22,429 nt of DNA, taken from assembly GCF_025567095.1 (NCBI RefSeq), contig NZ_JAOQJH010000043.1. The stretch is one strand, 5' to 3'. This document shows, piece by piece, positions 1-6,911 of the stretch. Both the position numbers and the translations under genes were made by a program. The DNA is from Anthropogastromicrobium aceti (lineage in GTDB: Bacteria; Bacillota; Clostridia; Lachnospirales; Lachnospiraceae). Numbering within the stretch: position 1 is the stretch's first letter; each line of letters starts with the position of its first letter. Under the pieces are notes generated by a model. It saw only the letters and a list, made by a program, of their open reading frames with translations. It was not told the DNA's origin and did not search any database.

Positions 1-2
1 AT

Positions 3-635
3 TACAACGAAAATGGTACCGTTAAGAAAGGTCACAAGCAATGGAACTTTTCAAAACGATACCAGAAATTGAAACAAAGACATCAGGAACTGTGTCGGAT
101 TGCAGCAGAAAATCGAGCACTGGCAATCCGTGAGCAGGTCAATCATCTTCGGTCTTTGGGAGACTGTTTTATCACAGAACCGCCAAATGCAAAGAAACTA
201 CAAAAAAGAGCAAATCCAGAGAATCCGGTCGATAAGAATGGACGAATGAAGCGAAAAAAGCGCTTCGGAAGATCTATAAAAAATCGTTGCCCCGGCTACT
301 TGCAGGCAAAAGCAAAACAGCTTTTTGAATCAACAGGTGGGATGTATGTTGAGGTACCGATTTTATATCGTGCCAGTCAGTACGATCATACATCAGATAG
401 TTACATTACAAAGAAATTGTCACAGCGAATGTATCATCTGACAGATGGGACAAAAGTTCAAAGAGACTGGTATTCCTCTTACTTACTGTATTGTATTAAT
501 AAAACTTATACACAGATCAACAAACTAAAATGTCGATCTAATTTTGCCACTATGTATCAAAAAGAAAAGAACATGATTGAAGAAATCATTCGTTCAGGAA
601 AAAAGATTATGAATTCCGGTATTCGTACCGTTTAA
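3..635 (+). CDS. TnpB-like transposon nuclease, C-terminal half (enters from left edge)
   Basis: The frame is open from base 3, so the start and the first RuvC segment lie outside the window; a TTG at 69 is only an internal codon. What remains resembles the second half of IS200/IS605-type TnpB, the RNA-guided nuclease of these elements. A basic helical stretch leads to an ITEPPN segment whose Glu (codon 177-179) fits RuvC-II. A GGMYVEV strand and an LSQR...VQRDWYSS block follow, whose Asp (codon 465-467) fits RuvC-III. The two CxxC pairs of the usual TnpB zinc ribbon are absent between those blocks. The gene is followed by a hairpin-rich right end. Whether the N-terminal half is intact cannot be seen. 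Family assignment is by motif recall, so moderate confidence. Confidence 0.6.
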   Translation, partial: YNENGTVKKGHKQWNFSKRYQKLKQRHQELCRIAAENRALAIREQVNHLRSLGDCFITEPPNAKKLQKRANPENPVDKNGRMKRKKRFGRSIKNRCPGYLQAKAKQLFESTGGMYVEVPILYRASQYDHTSDSYITKKLSQRMYHLTDGTKVQRDWYSSYLLYCINKTYTQINKLKCRSNFATMYQKEKNMIEEIIRSGKKIMNSGIRTV

Positions 636-863
636 TTTCATAGCCCCGGGTATTTGACTTAGTATCCATCTGGGAGATCTTGTGGCCCAGAGAACGCGAA
701 TGTGAAGATTCAGCACCATCGAATCGACACAAATGTGGTCGTAGGACTGCTTGTTAGCGAGTTTTGTTGCTCCGGAACAGATGTGTCTGCCAAAGTCCTT
801 GCGATGTACGCAGACACTAGAACTCCGTCAATGGAACCCCAGTGGCTTGCCGCTGGGTTAAGT
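636..863 (+). ncRNA. IS right end and candidate omega-RNA region
   Basis: Between the TnpB-like stop and the disrupted antitoxin gene lie about 230 bases with no credible reading frame but several hairpins: CGACAC/GTGGTCG (725-741), a perfect 8-bp stem GTGTCTGC (783-790) with GCAGACAC (810-817), and the terminal AACCCC...GGGTT hairpin (835-859). In TnpB elements the guide RNA scaffold is encoded by the end of the gene plus the right end, and the guide is taken from the flanking DNA. The position and structure fit that plan. The RNA itself is inferred. Confidence 0.4.
835..859 (+). repeat. Terminal hairpin of the IS200/IS605-type right end
   Basis: An imperfect palindrome AACCCCAGTGGC / GCCGCTGGGTT, with one bulged C and one G-T pair, is preceded by AGAACTCCGTCAATGG. 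This matches the usual look of subterminal hairpins at the right ends of TnpB-carrying elements in Clostridia (from memory). The element probably ends within a few bases of 860-865, because coding similarity to an antitoxin starts at 862. Confidence 0.5.
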
Positions 864-1032
864 CAGTGTAACCCGTAAAGTGGAGAAAAATGTTGTACTG
901 ATGAGCTTGGAGCAATACAATCAATTGGTAAAAGCTGCGAAAAATGCAGAATATCTTGCAATGATTGATCGAAGTATTGCACAGTTTGAGGCGGGAAAAG
1001 CACAAGAACATGAGTTGATTGAGGTAGAGTGA
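862..1032 (+). pseudogene. Phd/YefM-family antitoxin, 5'-truncated remnant
   Basis: From 862 the plus strand reads through VTRKVEKNVVLMSLEQYNQL and on to a TGA at 1030-1032. This is the typical middle and C-terminal part of a Phd/YefM antitoxin: a strand ending in VVLMS, a helix with the SLEQYNQL pattern, and an acidic tail that wraps the toxin. The N-terminal DNA-binding half is missing: the frame meets a TAA at 859-861, inside the transposon end. The stop overlaps the toxin start (TGATG), the usual coupling in these operons. Insertion of the upstream element is the simplest explanation for the truncation. A start at ATG 901 would give only a 43-residue piece. Confidence 0.65.
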
Positions 1033-1094
1033 TGAAGAAACTATGGAGTGACAGAGCATGGGATGATTATCTATATTGGCAAATGCAGGAATAG
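1032..1094 (+). pseudogene. YoeB-type toxin, first 20 codons only
   Basis: The ATG at 1032 overlaps the antitoxin stop by one base and reads MKKLWSDRAWDDYLYWQMQE, then TAG. YoeB mRNA interferases begin in the same way (W-S-x-x-A-W-D-D-Y-L-Y-W-Q) and are about 85 residues long. The catalytic C-terminal residues are absent. Directly after the stop the sequence turns into the terminator hairpin of the minus-strand ABC operon, so the rest was lost at a rearrangement junction near 1095-1100. The fragment cannot be an active toxin. Confidence 0.7.
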
Positions 1095-1098
1095 AAGA

Positions 1099-1141
1099 AA
1101 TGCCGCCTGCACCGACAAAAAAGATCTGTGCAAGCGGCATT
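1099..1141 (-). terminator. Rho-independent terminator of the minus-strand exporter operon
   Basis: AATGCCGC-c-TGCAC (1099-1112) pairs with GTGCA-a-GCGGCATT (1128-1141). On the minus strand it lies just after the exporter stop codon at 1151 and is followed by a T-rich run. On the plus strand it is followed by TTT, so it could stop transcription from both sides. Confidence 0.65.
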
Positions 1142-1150
1142 TTTGAAATT

Positions 1151-2989
1151 TTACGTTGTATAATATTGCGCCTGTGCATTCCACAGTTCATAATATTTTC
1201 CGTTGCTGTCGGCAAGGAGTTCTTCATGACTTCCGAGTTGAATGATTTCTCCTTCATGAAATACAGCAATTTTGTCGCAGAAGCGGCATGATGCAAGACG
1301 GTGACTGATATAGATAGCGGTTTTGGTTCCTGCGATTTCATTAAATTTACTATAGACTTCGTATTCTGAAATTGGATCGAGTGCAGCAGTCGGTTCGTCA
1401 AGGATGATGAACGGTGCATTTTTGTAGAGAGCACGGGCAAGAGCAAGCTTTTGTGCTTCTCCGCCGGATATCTCTACGCCATCAGCATCAATATCTTTGT
1501 AAAGAAACGTATTTAACTTATTTGGTAATGAGTTGAGACGTTCGGCAAATCCGGCCTTCTTCAAACATTCGATCACTTTATCTTCATCATAAGAAGCACT
1601 GGCAGAGACATTTTGCCCAAGAGAGAAGGAAAAAAGACGAAAATCCTGAAAAACGACCGAAAAAATGGAAGTGTATTCGTTGTAGTCATATTTCTTGATG
1701 TTCACACCGTTGAGCAGTATTTCTCCTTCGGTTGGATCATATAAGCGGCACATCAGCTTAATAAACGTGGTCTTGCCAGATCCATTCATTCCAACAACAG
1801 CCAATTTTTCACCAACTTTAAATTTTAAATTCACATGCTTAAGCGCATAGGAATCTGCATTTGGATACTGAAACGAAACATTTTTAAATTCCACATAGTA
1901 TTCGTTGTCATCTCTTTTTTCAACAGTTAACGAACCTTGATACATATGATTTGGCAAATCCAGATACGCAAACAGGTTTTGTAGGTGGGTACAATATACT
2001 TCATTATCGGATAAGAGATACATCAATTCCTGTAAGCCTTCTCCGAGTCTTGATAAAACAGCAACATATTGTACAATATTGCCGACGCCAAAAGCACCAA
2101 ACAAGGCTTTTGATGCCACAAACAGATAACAAACTGCATTTGCAAAAACAATGATGATTTGAGCAATAGCAGGATAGAGAGCCATTTTGACGATATCAGA
2201 TTGGTTCTCTTTTTCGTGCGAGATGAGTTTATCCAGCATTTTTTCAGCAACCGTGTTTTGACTGTATATGCGAACGTCTTTGGCTTTTTCTGGATTCATA
2301 TACAGTTCTTTGCCAAAAAACAGAAAGACGCGATTAAACCAAACTGTGTTTTTGCAATACTCCATGAAGATATCGTTTTCGCTGATAGTAGCTTTGGACT
2401 TGCTCAAACCACCAATCGCAATACAAACTAGGATAATGAGTATCCAGATAGGATGATCAATAAATCGGTTTCCAGATGAAGAAAGAAACAAAGAGATTGT
2501 CATTGCAAGAGAGAGTATGATATATACGAGTGTTCGTACAAGTGCGGATATCCCCCAAAAGAGCTGTGCCAGACCGTTACCGAACATGTAGAGGTTTTCT
2601 TGTGCTTCCTGTCGTTGATGCTGGATTGCGGCATTTTCCAGATCAACGAAATCAAGAGACATCTGCTTGTCTGAGAATATTTTTTCAAACCAGTTCCACA
2701 TTTGTGCCTCTTTTTCGTTGCAGACGTGATTGAGTATGTTTTTAAGGAGAGAACAGATAAAGTTGAGTAACACTGCACCTAGAATAAAAAGCAAAATTGT
2801 ATGGAATCTTCTTTGTGATGAAATTTCGTTTACAATCTGAGCAGTAAACCAAACGGAAATGAAGGGCTGGATGGAATTGATCAATTCATACGCAGCCTTT
2901 CCCTGTGCAAGCCCAGGACAGTACTGCTTTAAGATTAAAAATCCGCGCATGGTGATAGAAACTCTTTTGGTAAGCGCAATTTTGCTCAT
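1151..2989 (-). CDS. ABC exporter, fused permease and ATPase (second of a pair)
   Basis: This 612-residue type IV ABC half-transporter has a membrane domain over residues ~15-330 with several hydrophobic helices, then a nucleotide-binding domain from ~365. Walker A GMNGSGKTT is at 400-408, an ISGGE signature at 507-511, Walker B IILDEP at 528-533 with catalytic Glu532, and the switch His at 563. The signature starts with Ile and ends in Glu rather than the LSGGQ consensus, but both nucleotide-site halves look competent. ATG 2989 overlaps the TGA of the upstream transporter (ATGA), so the two are translationally coupled and probably form a heterodimer. Substrate is not evident. A peptide or lipid-type amphiphile is a fair guess from the fused permease-ATPase architecture and the two-component genes upstream. 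No peptidase C39 domain is present. Confidence 0.9.
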   Translation of the reverse strand: MSKIALTKRVSITMRGFLILKQYCPGLAQGKAAYELINSIQPFISVWFTAQIVNEISSQRRFHTILLFILGAVLLNFICSLLKNILNHVCNEKEAQMWNWFEKIFSDKQMSLDFVDLENAAIQHQRQEAQENLYMFGNGLAQLFWGISALVRTLVYIILSLAMTISLFLSSSGNRFIDHPIWILIILVCIAIGGLSKSKATISENDIFMEYCKNTVWFNRVFLFFGKELYMNPEKAKDVRIYSQNTVAEKMLDKLISHEKENQSDIVKMALYPAIAQIIIVFANAVCYLFVASKALFGAFGVGNIVQYVAVLSRLGEGLQELMYLLSDNEVYCTHLQNLFAYLDLPNHMYQGSLTVEKRDDNEYYVEFKNVSFQYPNADSYALKHVNLKFKVGEKLAVVGMNGSGKTTFIKLMCRLYDPTEGEILLNGVNIKKYDYNEYTSIFSVVFQDFRLFSFSLGQNVSASASYDEDKVIECLKKAGFAERLNSLPNKLNTFLYKDIDADGVEISGGEAQKLALARALYKNAPFIILDEPTAALDPISEYEVYSKFNEIAGTKTAIYISHRLASCRFCDKIAVFHEGEIIQLGSHEELLADSNGKYYELWNAQAQYYTT

Positions 2990-4839
2990 TCTGCCACCTC
3001 CGTTTTATCGAGATTATTTTTGTAATATTTTGCTTGTGTCTCAAAAAGCATACGATACGTTCCGTTTTGCTTAAGCAGTTCATTATGACTGCCTTCCTCA
3101 CAGATTTTTCCGTTTTCAATCAGGATGATGCGGTCACAAAAGCTTGTGCTTGCCAGTCGGTGCGAAACAAATACAGTCGTTTTTTGAAAACTTATTTGAT
3201 TGTAATTTCCATATAATGTGTTTTCTGCAATGGGATCAAGGGCAGCTGTAGGTTCATCAAGAAGCATAACAGGAGCATTTTTGTACATTGCACGCGCGAG
3301 CAACAATTTCTGAATTTCGCCGCCGGAAAATTCGACACCATCGTCGTATATTGTTTTTCCAAATTGACTGTTTACACCATTGGTCAGTTGATCGATTTTA
3401 TTCCATAACCCTGCGACAATTAAGCAGCGTTTCACTTTATTATAATCAATATTTTCTGGCGTAGTTTCGGAAACAATTTCCGCAATGGTCACAGGCAGAA
3501 TACTGAATTGTTGAAATACAGCAGAAAAGAGTCTATAAAATGCGGTGCGATTGTATTTGCGGATATCAATGCCATCATAGAATATTTGTCCTTCTGTCGG
3601 ATCAATCAAACCGCATAGCAGCTTAACAAGTGTCGTTTTGCCTGCACCATTTAATCCCACGATTGCGATATGTTCACCGGGATTTATTTTCAGGTTGATA
3701 TTTTGTAATGTATTGTGATTTGCACCCTCGTATCGGTAACTCACATTTTTGAGTTCAATTTCTTTTGGACAATCGTCCACCGAATTTGTTACGCCATTGT
3801 TTCGATTAAATGTTTCTGGGTATTCAAGGTAGGAACGAAAATAATTGATTTTCAAATTTATCTGGTTAAGCGAGGATAAATCTGAAAAAATATTGCCAAG
3901 CCATGACGAGAAGTTAGTAACAACACTTAAATACATGACAAATTCTGCAACCGTTATTTGACCATTCCAGATAAGATAGAGTAGATAGAAATAAACAATA
4001 CTTTCACGAAGGAAAGCTAAGCTGCTGTCATATACTGCAATACCCAAAAGTTTGCGTGTAAATCGTTTGTACCAGTCGGCAATTCCTTTCATATTGGTGT
4101 TGTAAATATCGGAAAACCATACAGCTATTTTGTATAGACGAATATCTTTTGCAGAACGAACATCACCAGAAATATCGTTAATATAGTGGAGTCGCTGCTG
4201 ATAACCAATCCGCTCCTTATTATTTGCAGCTGTCCATGCAATGATTTTTTGATTTAAATAATAGCTGATTACTGTTATTATAATTAGAAAAATAATGATT
4301 CCCAAGTGAACCTGAATGAGCATAGAACCAAAAACAGATAATCCCAAAAAACTGGTACAGAGTTTTATCAAAATTTCATATATATTGGAAAGCGGAGAGT
4401 AATTTCCATTACAGCACTCAAAACTTTCTGTTTGAAGCTTCCGAAAAATTCCATTTTCTTGGTTGATATAGTCAGTTGTCAATCCTTTCAGTGCCGCATG
4501 TTTGAGATAAAATGTGTTCATTCTGAATTTCTGATGATAAATCAACTTAGTCAGAAATTTGTCAGCACCAGATAGAATGGCAAGGCTGCCCATAAAGCTG
4601 AGAATGGCAGATGCCAATTTATATACGCTTTGTTTTGCAGTAATCATCTCGATTACTATTTTGGGCAGAATGGTTGTTAAAATTGGAATTAACGTGCCAA
4701 TCAGTATTTTTAAAGAACACAAACACAAAAGCGGAGAATGACATTTGACTGTATTATTCAGGCAATATAGGATGTTTTTCATTGCCGAATAATTGGTGAG
4801 ATTTAATTCATCGTGCGAACTTCTGTTAGTTTTTTTCAT
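2986..4839 (-). CDS. ABC exporter, fused permease and ATPase (first of a pair)
   Basis: This 617-residue ABC half-transporter has the same layout as its downstream partner. A hydrophilic N-terminus of ~35 residues precedes the membrane domain (~35-330). The ATPase domain follows, with Walker A GLNGAGKT at 395-402, signature FSGGE at 504-508, Walker B LLDEP with Glu529, and VSHRLAS as the switch region. The start is supported by AGGAGG about 8 bases upstream, on the minus strand. The last four bases overlap the start of the next gene. The two proteins are clearly paralogous (both contain DEPTAALDP and SHRLAS) but divergent, as in heterodimeric exporters. The gene follows a two-component regulator pair in the same direction, with a gap of about 98 bases, so the regulator probably controls it. 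Function of the cargo is unknown. Confidence 0.9.
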   Translation of the reverse strand: MKKTNRSSHDELNLTNYSAMKNILYCLNNTVKCHSPLLCLCSLKILIGTLIPILTTILPKIVIEMITAKQSVYKLASAILSFMGSLAILSGADKFLTKLIYHQKFRMNTFYLKHAALKGLTTDYINQENGIFRKLQTESFECCNGNYSPLSNIYEILIKLCTSFLGLSVFGSMLIQVHLGIIIFLIIITVISYYLNQKIIAWTAANNKERIGYQQRLHYINDISGDVRSAKDIRLYKIAVWFSDIYNTNMKGIADWYKRFTRKLLGIAVYDSSLAFLRESIVYFYLLYLIWNGQITVAEFVMYLSVVTNFSSWLGNIFSDLSSLNQINLKINYFRSYLEYPETFNRNNGVTNSVDDCPKEIELKNVSYRYEGANHNTLQNINLKINPGEHIAIVGLNGAGKTTLVKLLCGLIDPTEGQIFYDGIDIRKYNRTAFYRLFSAVFQQFSILPVTIAEIVSETTPENIDYNKVKRCLIVAGLWNKIDQLTNGVNSQFGKTIYDDGVEFSGGEIQKLLLARAMYKNAPVMLLDEPTAALDPIAENTLYGNYNQISFQKTTVFVSHRLASTSFCDRIILIENGKICEEGSHNELLKQNGTYRMLFETQAKYYKNNLDKTEVAE

Positions 4840-4937
4840 ATTCGCGTACCTCCTATCTATACAACTATGCTAACATACGAAGTTGCACGATTATAAATTT
4901 GTGCACCAAATGCTTTTGTCTGTGCATGAATTGCAAA

Positions 4938-5588
4938 TTACTCGATGGCTGGCACCAAAAATTCCGAAGTAAAAGCACCGTCTTCACTGTTGTACTTGAC
5001 CCAGCCGCCATGTTCTTCAAGGATTGCTTCGGCACGGCGCAAACCGAACCCGTGAACACCGTCCTTGTGGGTTGCAAACAAAGAACCTGTCTTTTTCTTC
5101 TTTGGACCTGCTGTGTTGAGCATAGAAAAATAAAGCATTGTTCCTTTAATCGAAATAAAAATACGAATAAATCGTTCTCCTGTGACGGTACGGCAGGATT
5201 CAATCGCATTGTCAAGCAGATTCCCAATGACAATACTCAATTCCAAATCTGAAATTGTCAGGATATCTGGCACATTGGCTTTCACGGTAACCGTAATAGC
5301 TTCTGCCTTTGCCTGTGCGATCTTTGCAGATAAAATGGCATCAAGAGATACATTACCAGTTTTCAACAGAGTATCCACCTGCATTAGTTGCGTGTCAAGT
5401 TGCTCGATATAAGCAAGCGCACGCTCAATTTCTCCAGCTTCAAGTTGACCTTTTAATGTTTGAAGATGATGGTGAAAATCATGCTTGTAACCTCTCATTT
5501 CCTTGTGGATACTTCGCACTTCATTTAAGTGTTTTTCAGATTGTTCCGTCTGATAGTCAACCAGCTTTAAGTATGTTTTCTTTCTCAT
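4938..5588 (-). CDS. GHKL-type sensor histidine kinase without membrane domain
   Basis: The protein has 216 residues. A short coiled linker leads into the dimerisation segment with KHDFHHHLQ (phospho-acceptor most likely His36, as in AgrC-like kinases). A GHKL ATPase domain follows, with N-box NLLDNAIES (Asn123, Asn127) and G-box GVHGFGL (~177-183). AgrC-type kinases normally carry 5-7 membrane helices before this part; none is encoded here, and an in-frame TGA lies only five codons before the ATG, so no longer form is possible from this frame. The kinase is therefore cytoplasmic, or depends on another protein for sensing. It starts 15 bases after the response regulator stop, with a GAGG site. 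It should phosphorylate the LytTR regulator upstream and control the two exporters downstream. Confidence 0.88.
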   Translation of the reverse strand: MRKKTYLKLVDYQTEQSEKHLNEVRSIHKEMRGYKHDFHHHLQTLKGQLEAGEIERALAYIEQLDTQLMQVDTLLKTGNVSLDAILSAKIAQAKAEAITVTVKANVPDILTISDLELSIVIGNLLDNAIESCRTVTGERFIRIFISIKGTMLYFSMLNTAGPKKKKTGSLFATHKDGVHGFGLRRAEAILEEHGGWVKYNSEDGAFTSEFLVPAIE

Positions 5589-5603
5589 AAGTTTCCTCGA
5601 TTC

Positions 5604-6302
5604 TCAATTATGCTCGATAAATGCTCGGTTGATATCGTCGTACTTTCCTCTGGAAAGAGGAAGGGTTGCGTTTCCGATAGTAACGGATGTACGAGAAATT
5701 CGAGTTATATATTTAAGCGAAACTAGGTAAGAACGGTGAATACGATAGAAATCATCGCTTACTTTATTTTCAAACACAGATATAGGTTCCTTGATCTTGT
5801 ACTCGTTGTCTTTTGTGTGAATGACAATGTAATGCAGAAAGGCTTCTGCATAGAGGATATCTGATTCATATAATTTGAGCGTTTCACCATCGCAAGAGAT
5901 TACCACCGACGGCGGTTCGACAGAAAGTTTGTCTGCGGCTTTGCTCAGAACCTGCGTGAGTTTTTCAGCAGAGAGCGGTTTCGTCAGATAATGAAGCGCA
6001 TCCACTTCATAACCTTCCCAGACAAACTCAAAATGCGAAGTAATAAAAATGATTTCAGCACGGTTGTGATCTTTGCGGATGCGCTTAGCAAGTTCAATGC
6101 CGTTCATATTTTCCATTTCAATATCAAGCAGAAGAATGTCAAATGCCTTATCTTCTTCATATTCAAATAGAAAAGCTTCGGCAGATGCAAACGTGCGTAT
6201 CTCGCAATTATGTCCTGCGTGAGCACTCCACGATGCAACAATCGAAGCCATATAGTCAATTTGATTTTGCTCATCATCGCAGATTGCAATTTTAAATTTC
6301 AT
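5604..6302 (-). CDS. LytTR-family response regulator (AgrA/VirR type)
   Basis: Receiver domain, residues 1-~120: acidic pocket CDDE (9-11), phospho-acceptor Asp60 in ILLLDIEM, Thr88/Ser89 and Lys108 in LTKPL. A LytTR DNA-binding domain fills ~135-232, with the typical FYRIHRSYLVSLKYI segment. LytTR regulators bind pairs of 9-bp direct repeats ahead of their targets, often genes for exported peptides or exporters. I chose ATG 6302 because GGTGAT, a good match to the 16S tail, lies a few bases upstream; GTG 6311 and ATG 6308 are in frame but have no site. First gene of the regulator-kinase-exporter operon. Confidence 0.92.
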   Translation of the reverse strand: MKFKIAICDDEQNQIDYMASIVASWSAHAGHNCEIRTFASAEAFLFEYEEDKAFDILLLDIEMENMNGIELAKRIRKDHNRAEIIFITSHFEFVWEGYEVDALHYLTKPLSAEKLTQVLSKAADKLSVEPPSVVISCDGETLKLYESDILYAEAFLHYIVIHTKDNEYKIKEPISVFENKVSDDFYRIHRSYLVSLKYITRISRTSVTIGNATLPLSRGKYDDINRAFIEHN

Positions 6303-6334
6303 GGTCATCACCGCCGTTCCGATAATTTTGTTAA

Positions 6335-6363
6335 ATTATACCAAGACATTAATGAGTTGTCAA
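6335..6363 (-). promoter_or_regulatory. Consensus sigma-A promoter of the regulator-exporter operon
   Basis: Read on the minus strand, TTGACA (6358-6363) and TATAAT (6335-6340) are separated by exactly 17 bases, which is a full consensus match. The -35 box overlaps AACGTTGAC, which fits the general LytTR half-site pattern, but no second copy was found at the expected spacing. Such a strong promoter suggests either substantial basal expression or control by a repressor. Confidence 0.85.
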
Positions 6364-6534
6364 CGTTACCGAAACAGCGCTGCGGGAACAAGGGGCGCCG
6401 ACGAAACCATCACCGAAGGGCTTTTCGTAACCATGTCCGTGAACATCAACTTATGATGCTGCCCTTCATAGACCTTCCGAGTAACATACGCATAGAATAA
6501 AGTATAGCATAGTCTGAAAAGACAAGAAATTTTC
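6364..6534. other. GC-rich intergenic patch, possible gene remnant
   Basis: The stretch between the exporter-operon promoter and the rhodanese ribosome site is visibly richer in G and C (most of all 6364-6420) than either neighbour. It has short open frames on both strands (plus frame from 6361 ending at a TAA near 6429; minus frame beginning MFTDMVTK). None is long or has a ribosome site. It may be the scar of a lost mobile element; no function is assigned. Confidence 0.25.
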
Positions 6535-6547
6535 GGAGGTGCTTTTC

Positions 6548-6841
6548 ATGAGACTAATCGCAGCAAGTACACTTGATGATTATAGAAGATCAGGTGCCTA
6601 CCTGATCGATCTTCGCACAAAAGAAGAGTATGAGAAGGGTCATATCGAGGGTGCCGTCAATATTCCCTATGATTTTTTAGAAGATTACAAGAAAAGACTT
6701 CCCCGAAACCGCCTTCTAGTGTTATACTGTGAGTGGGGTACAACCAGTATTCTCGCAGGCAGAAAGTTAAGCCAGTACGGCTATGATGTGCTCTCAGTAA
6801 ATGGAGGGTTGCAGGCATACCGCCGTGTCAGCAATATGTAG
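6548..6841 (+). CDS. Single-domain rhodanese-like sulfurtransferase
   Basis: The protein has 97 residues, the normal size for a stand-alone rhodanese. It shows the CH2A-type segment LIDLRTKEEYEKGHIEGAVNIPY (conserved Asp, Arg, Glu, Gly-His-Ile) and the active loop CEWGTTS with catalytic Cys61, which carries a persulfide in this family. ATG 6548 is chosen because GGAGGTG ends six bases before it; the upstream GTG at 6539 lies inside that site. The sulfur donor and acceptor are not indicated by the neighbours. It is the first gene of the conserved plus-strand block. Confidence 0.9.
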   Translation: MRLIAASTLDDYRRSGAYLIDLRTKEEYEKGHIEGAVNIPYDFLEDYKKRLPRNRLLVLYCEWGTTSILAGRKLSQYGYDVLSVNGGLQAYRRVSNM

Positions 6842-6911
6842 CTATTGTATGATAAATGCTGCAGGAAAAACGTCTGGCTTACAAATATAAAAACACAAAA
6901 TTGGAGGCTAA

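Noticed and set aside
4865..4927. 20-codon minus-strand frame (starting MHRQKHLVHK) between kinase and exporter genes as a signal peptide precursor
   Set aside because: It has no ribosome site, no hydrophobic leader and no Cys for an Agr-type thiolactone; it is probably only the gap between two genes.
6360..6400. Tandem LytTR binding site upstream of the regulator operon
   Set aside because: Only one half-site-like 9-mer (AACGTTGAC, minus strand) was found, and it overlaps the -35 box; no second copy at 21-22 bases.
6539..6547. GTG start for the rhodanese
   Set aside because: The GTG is part of the GGAGGTG ribosome site; ATG 6548 is correctly spaced.
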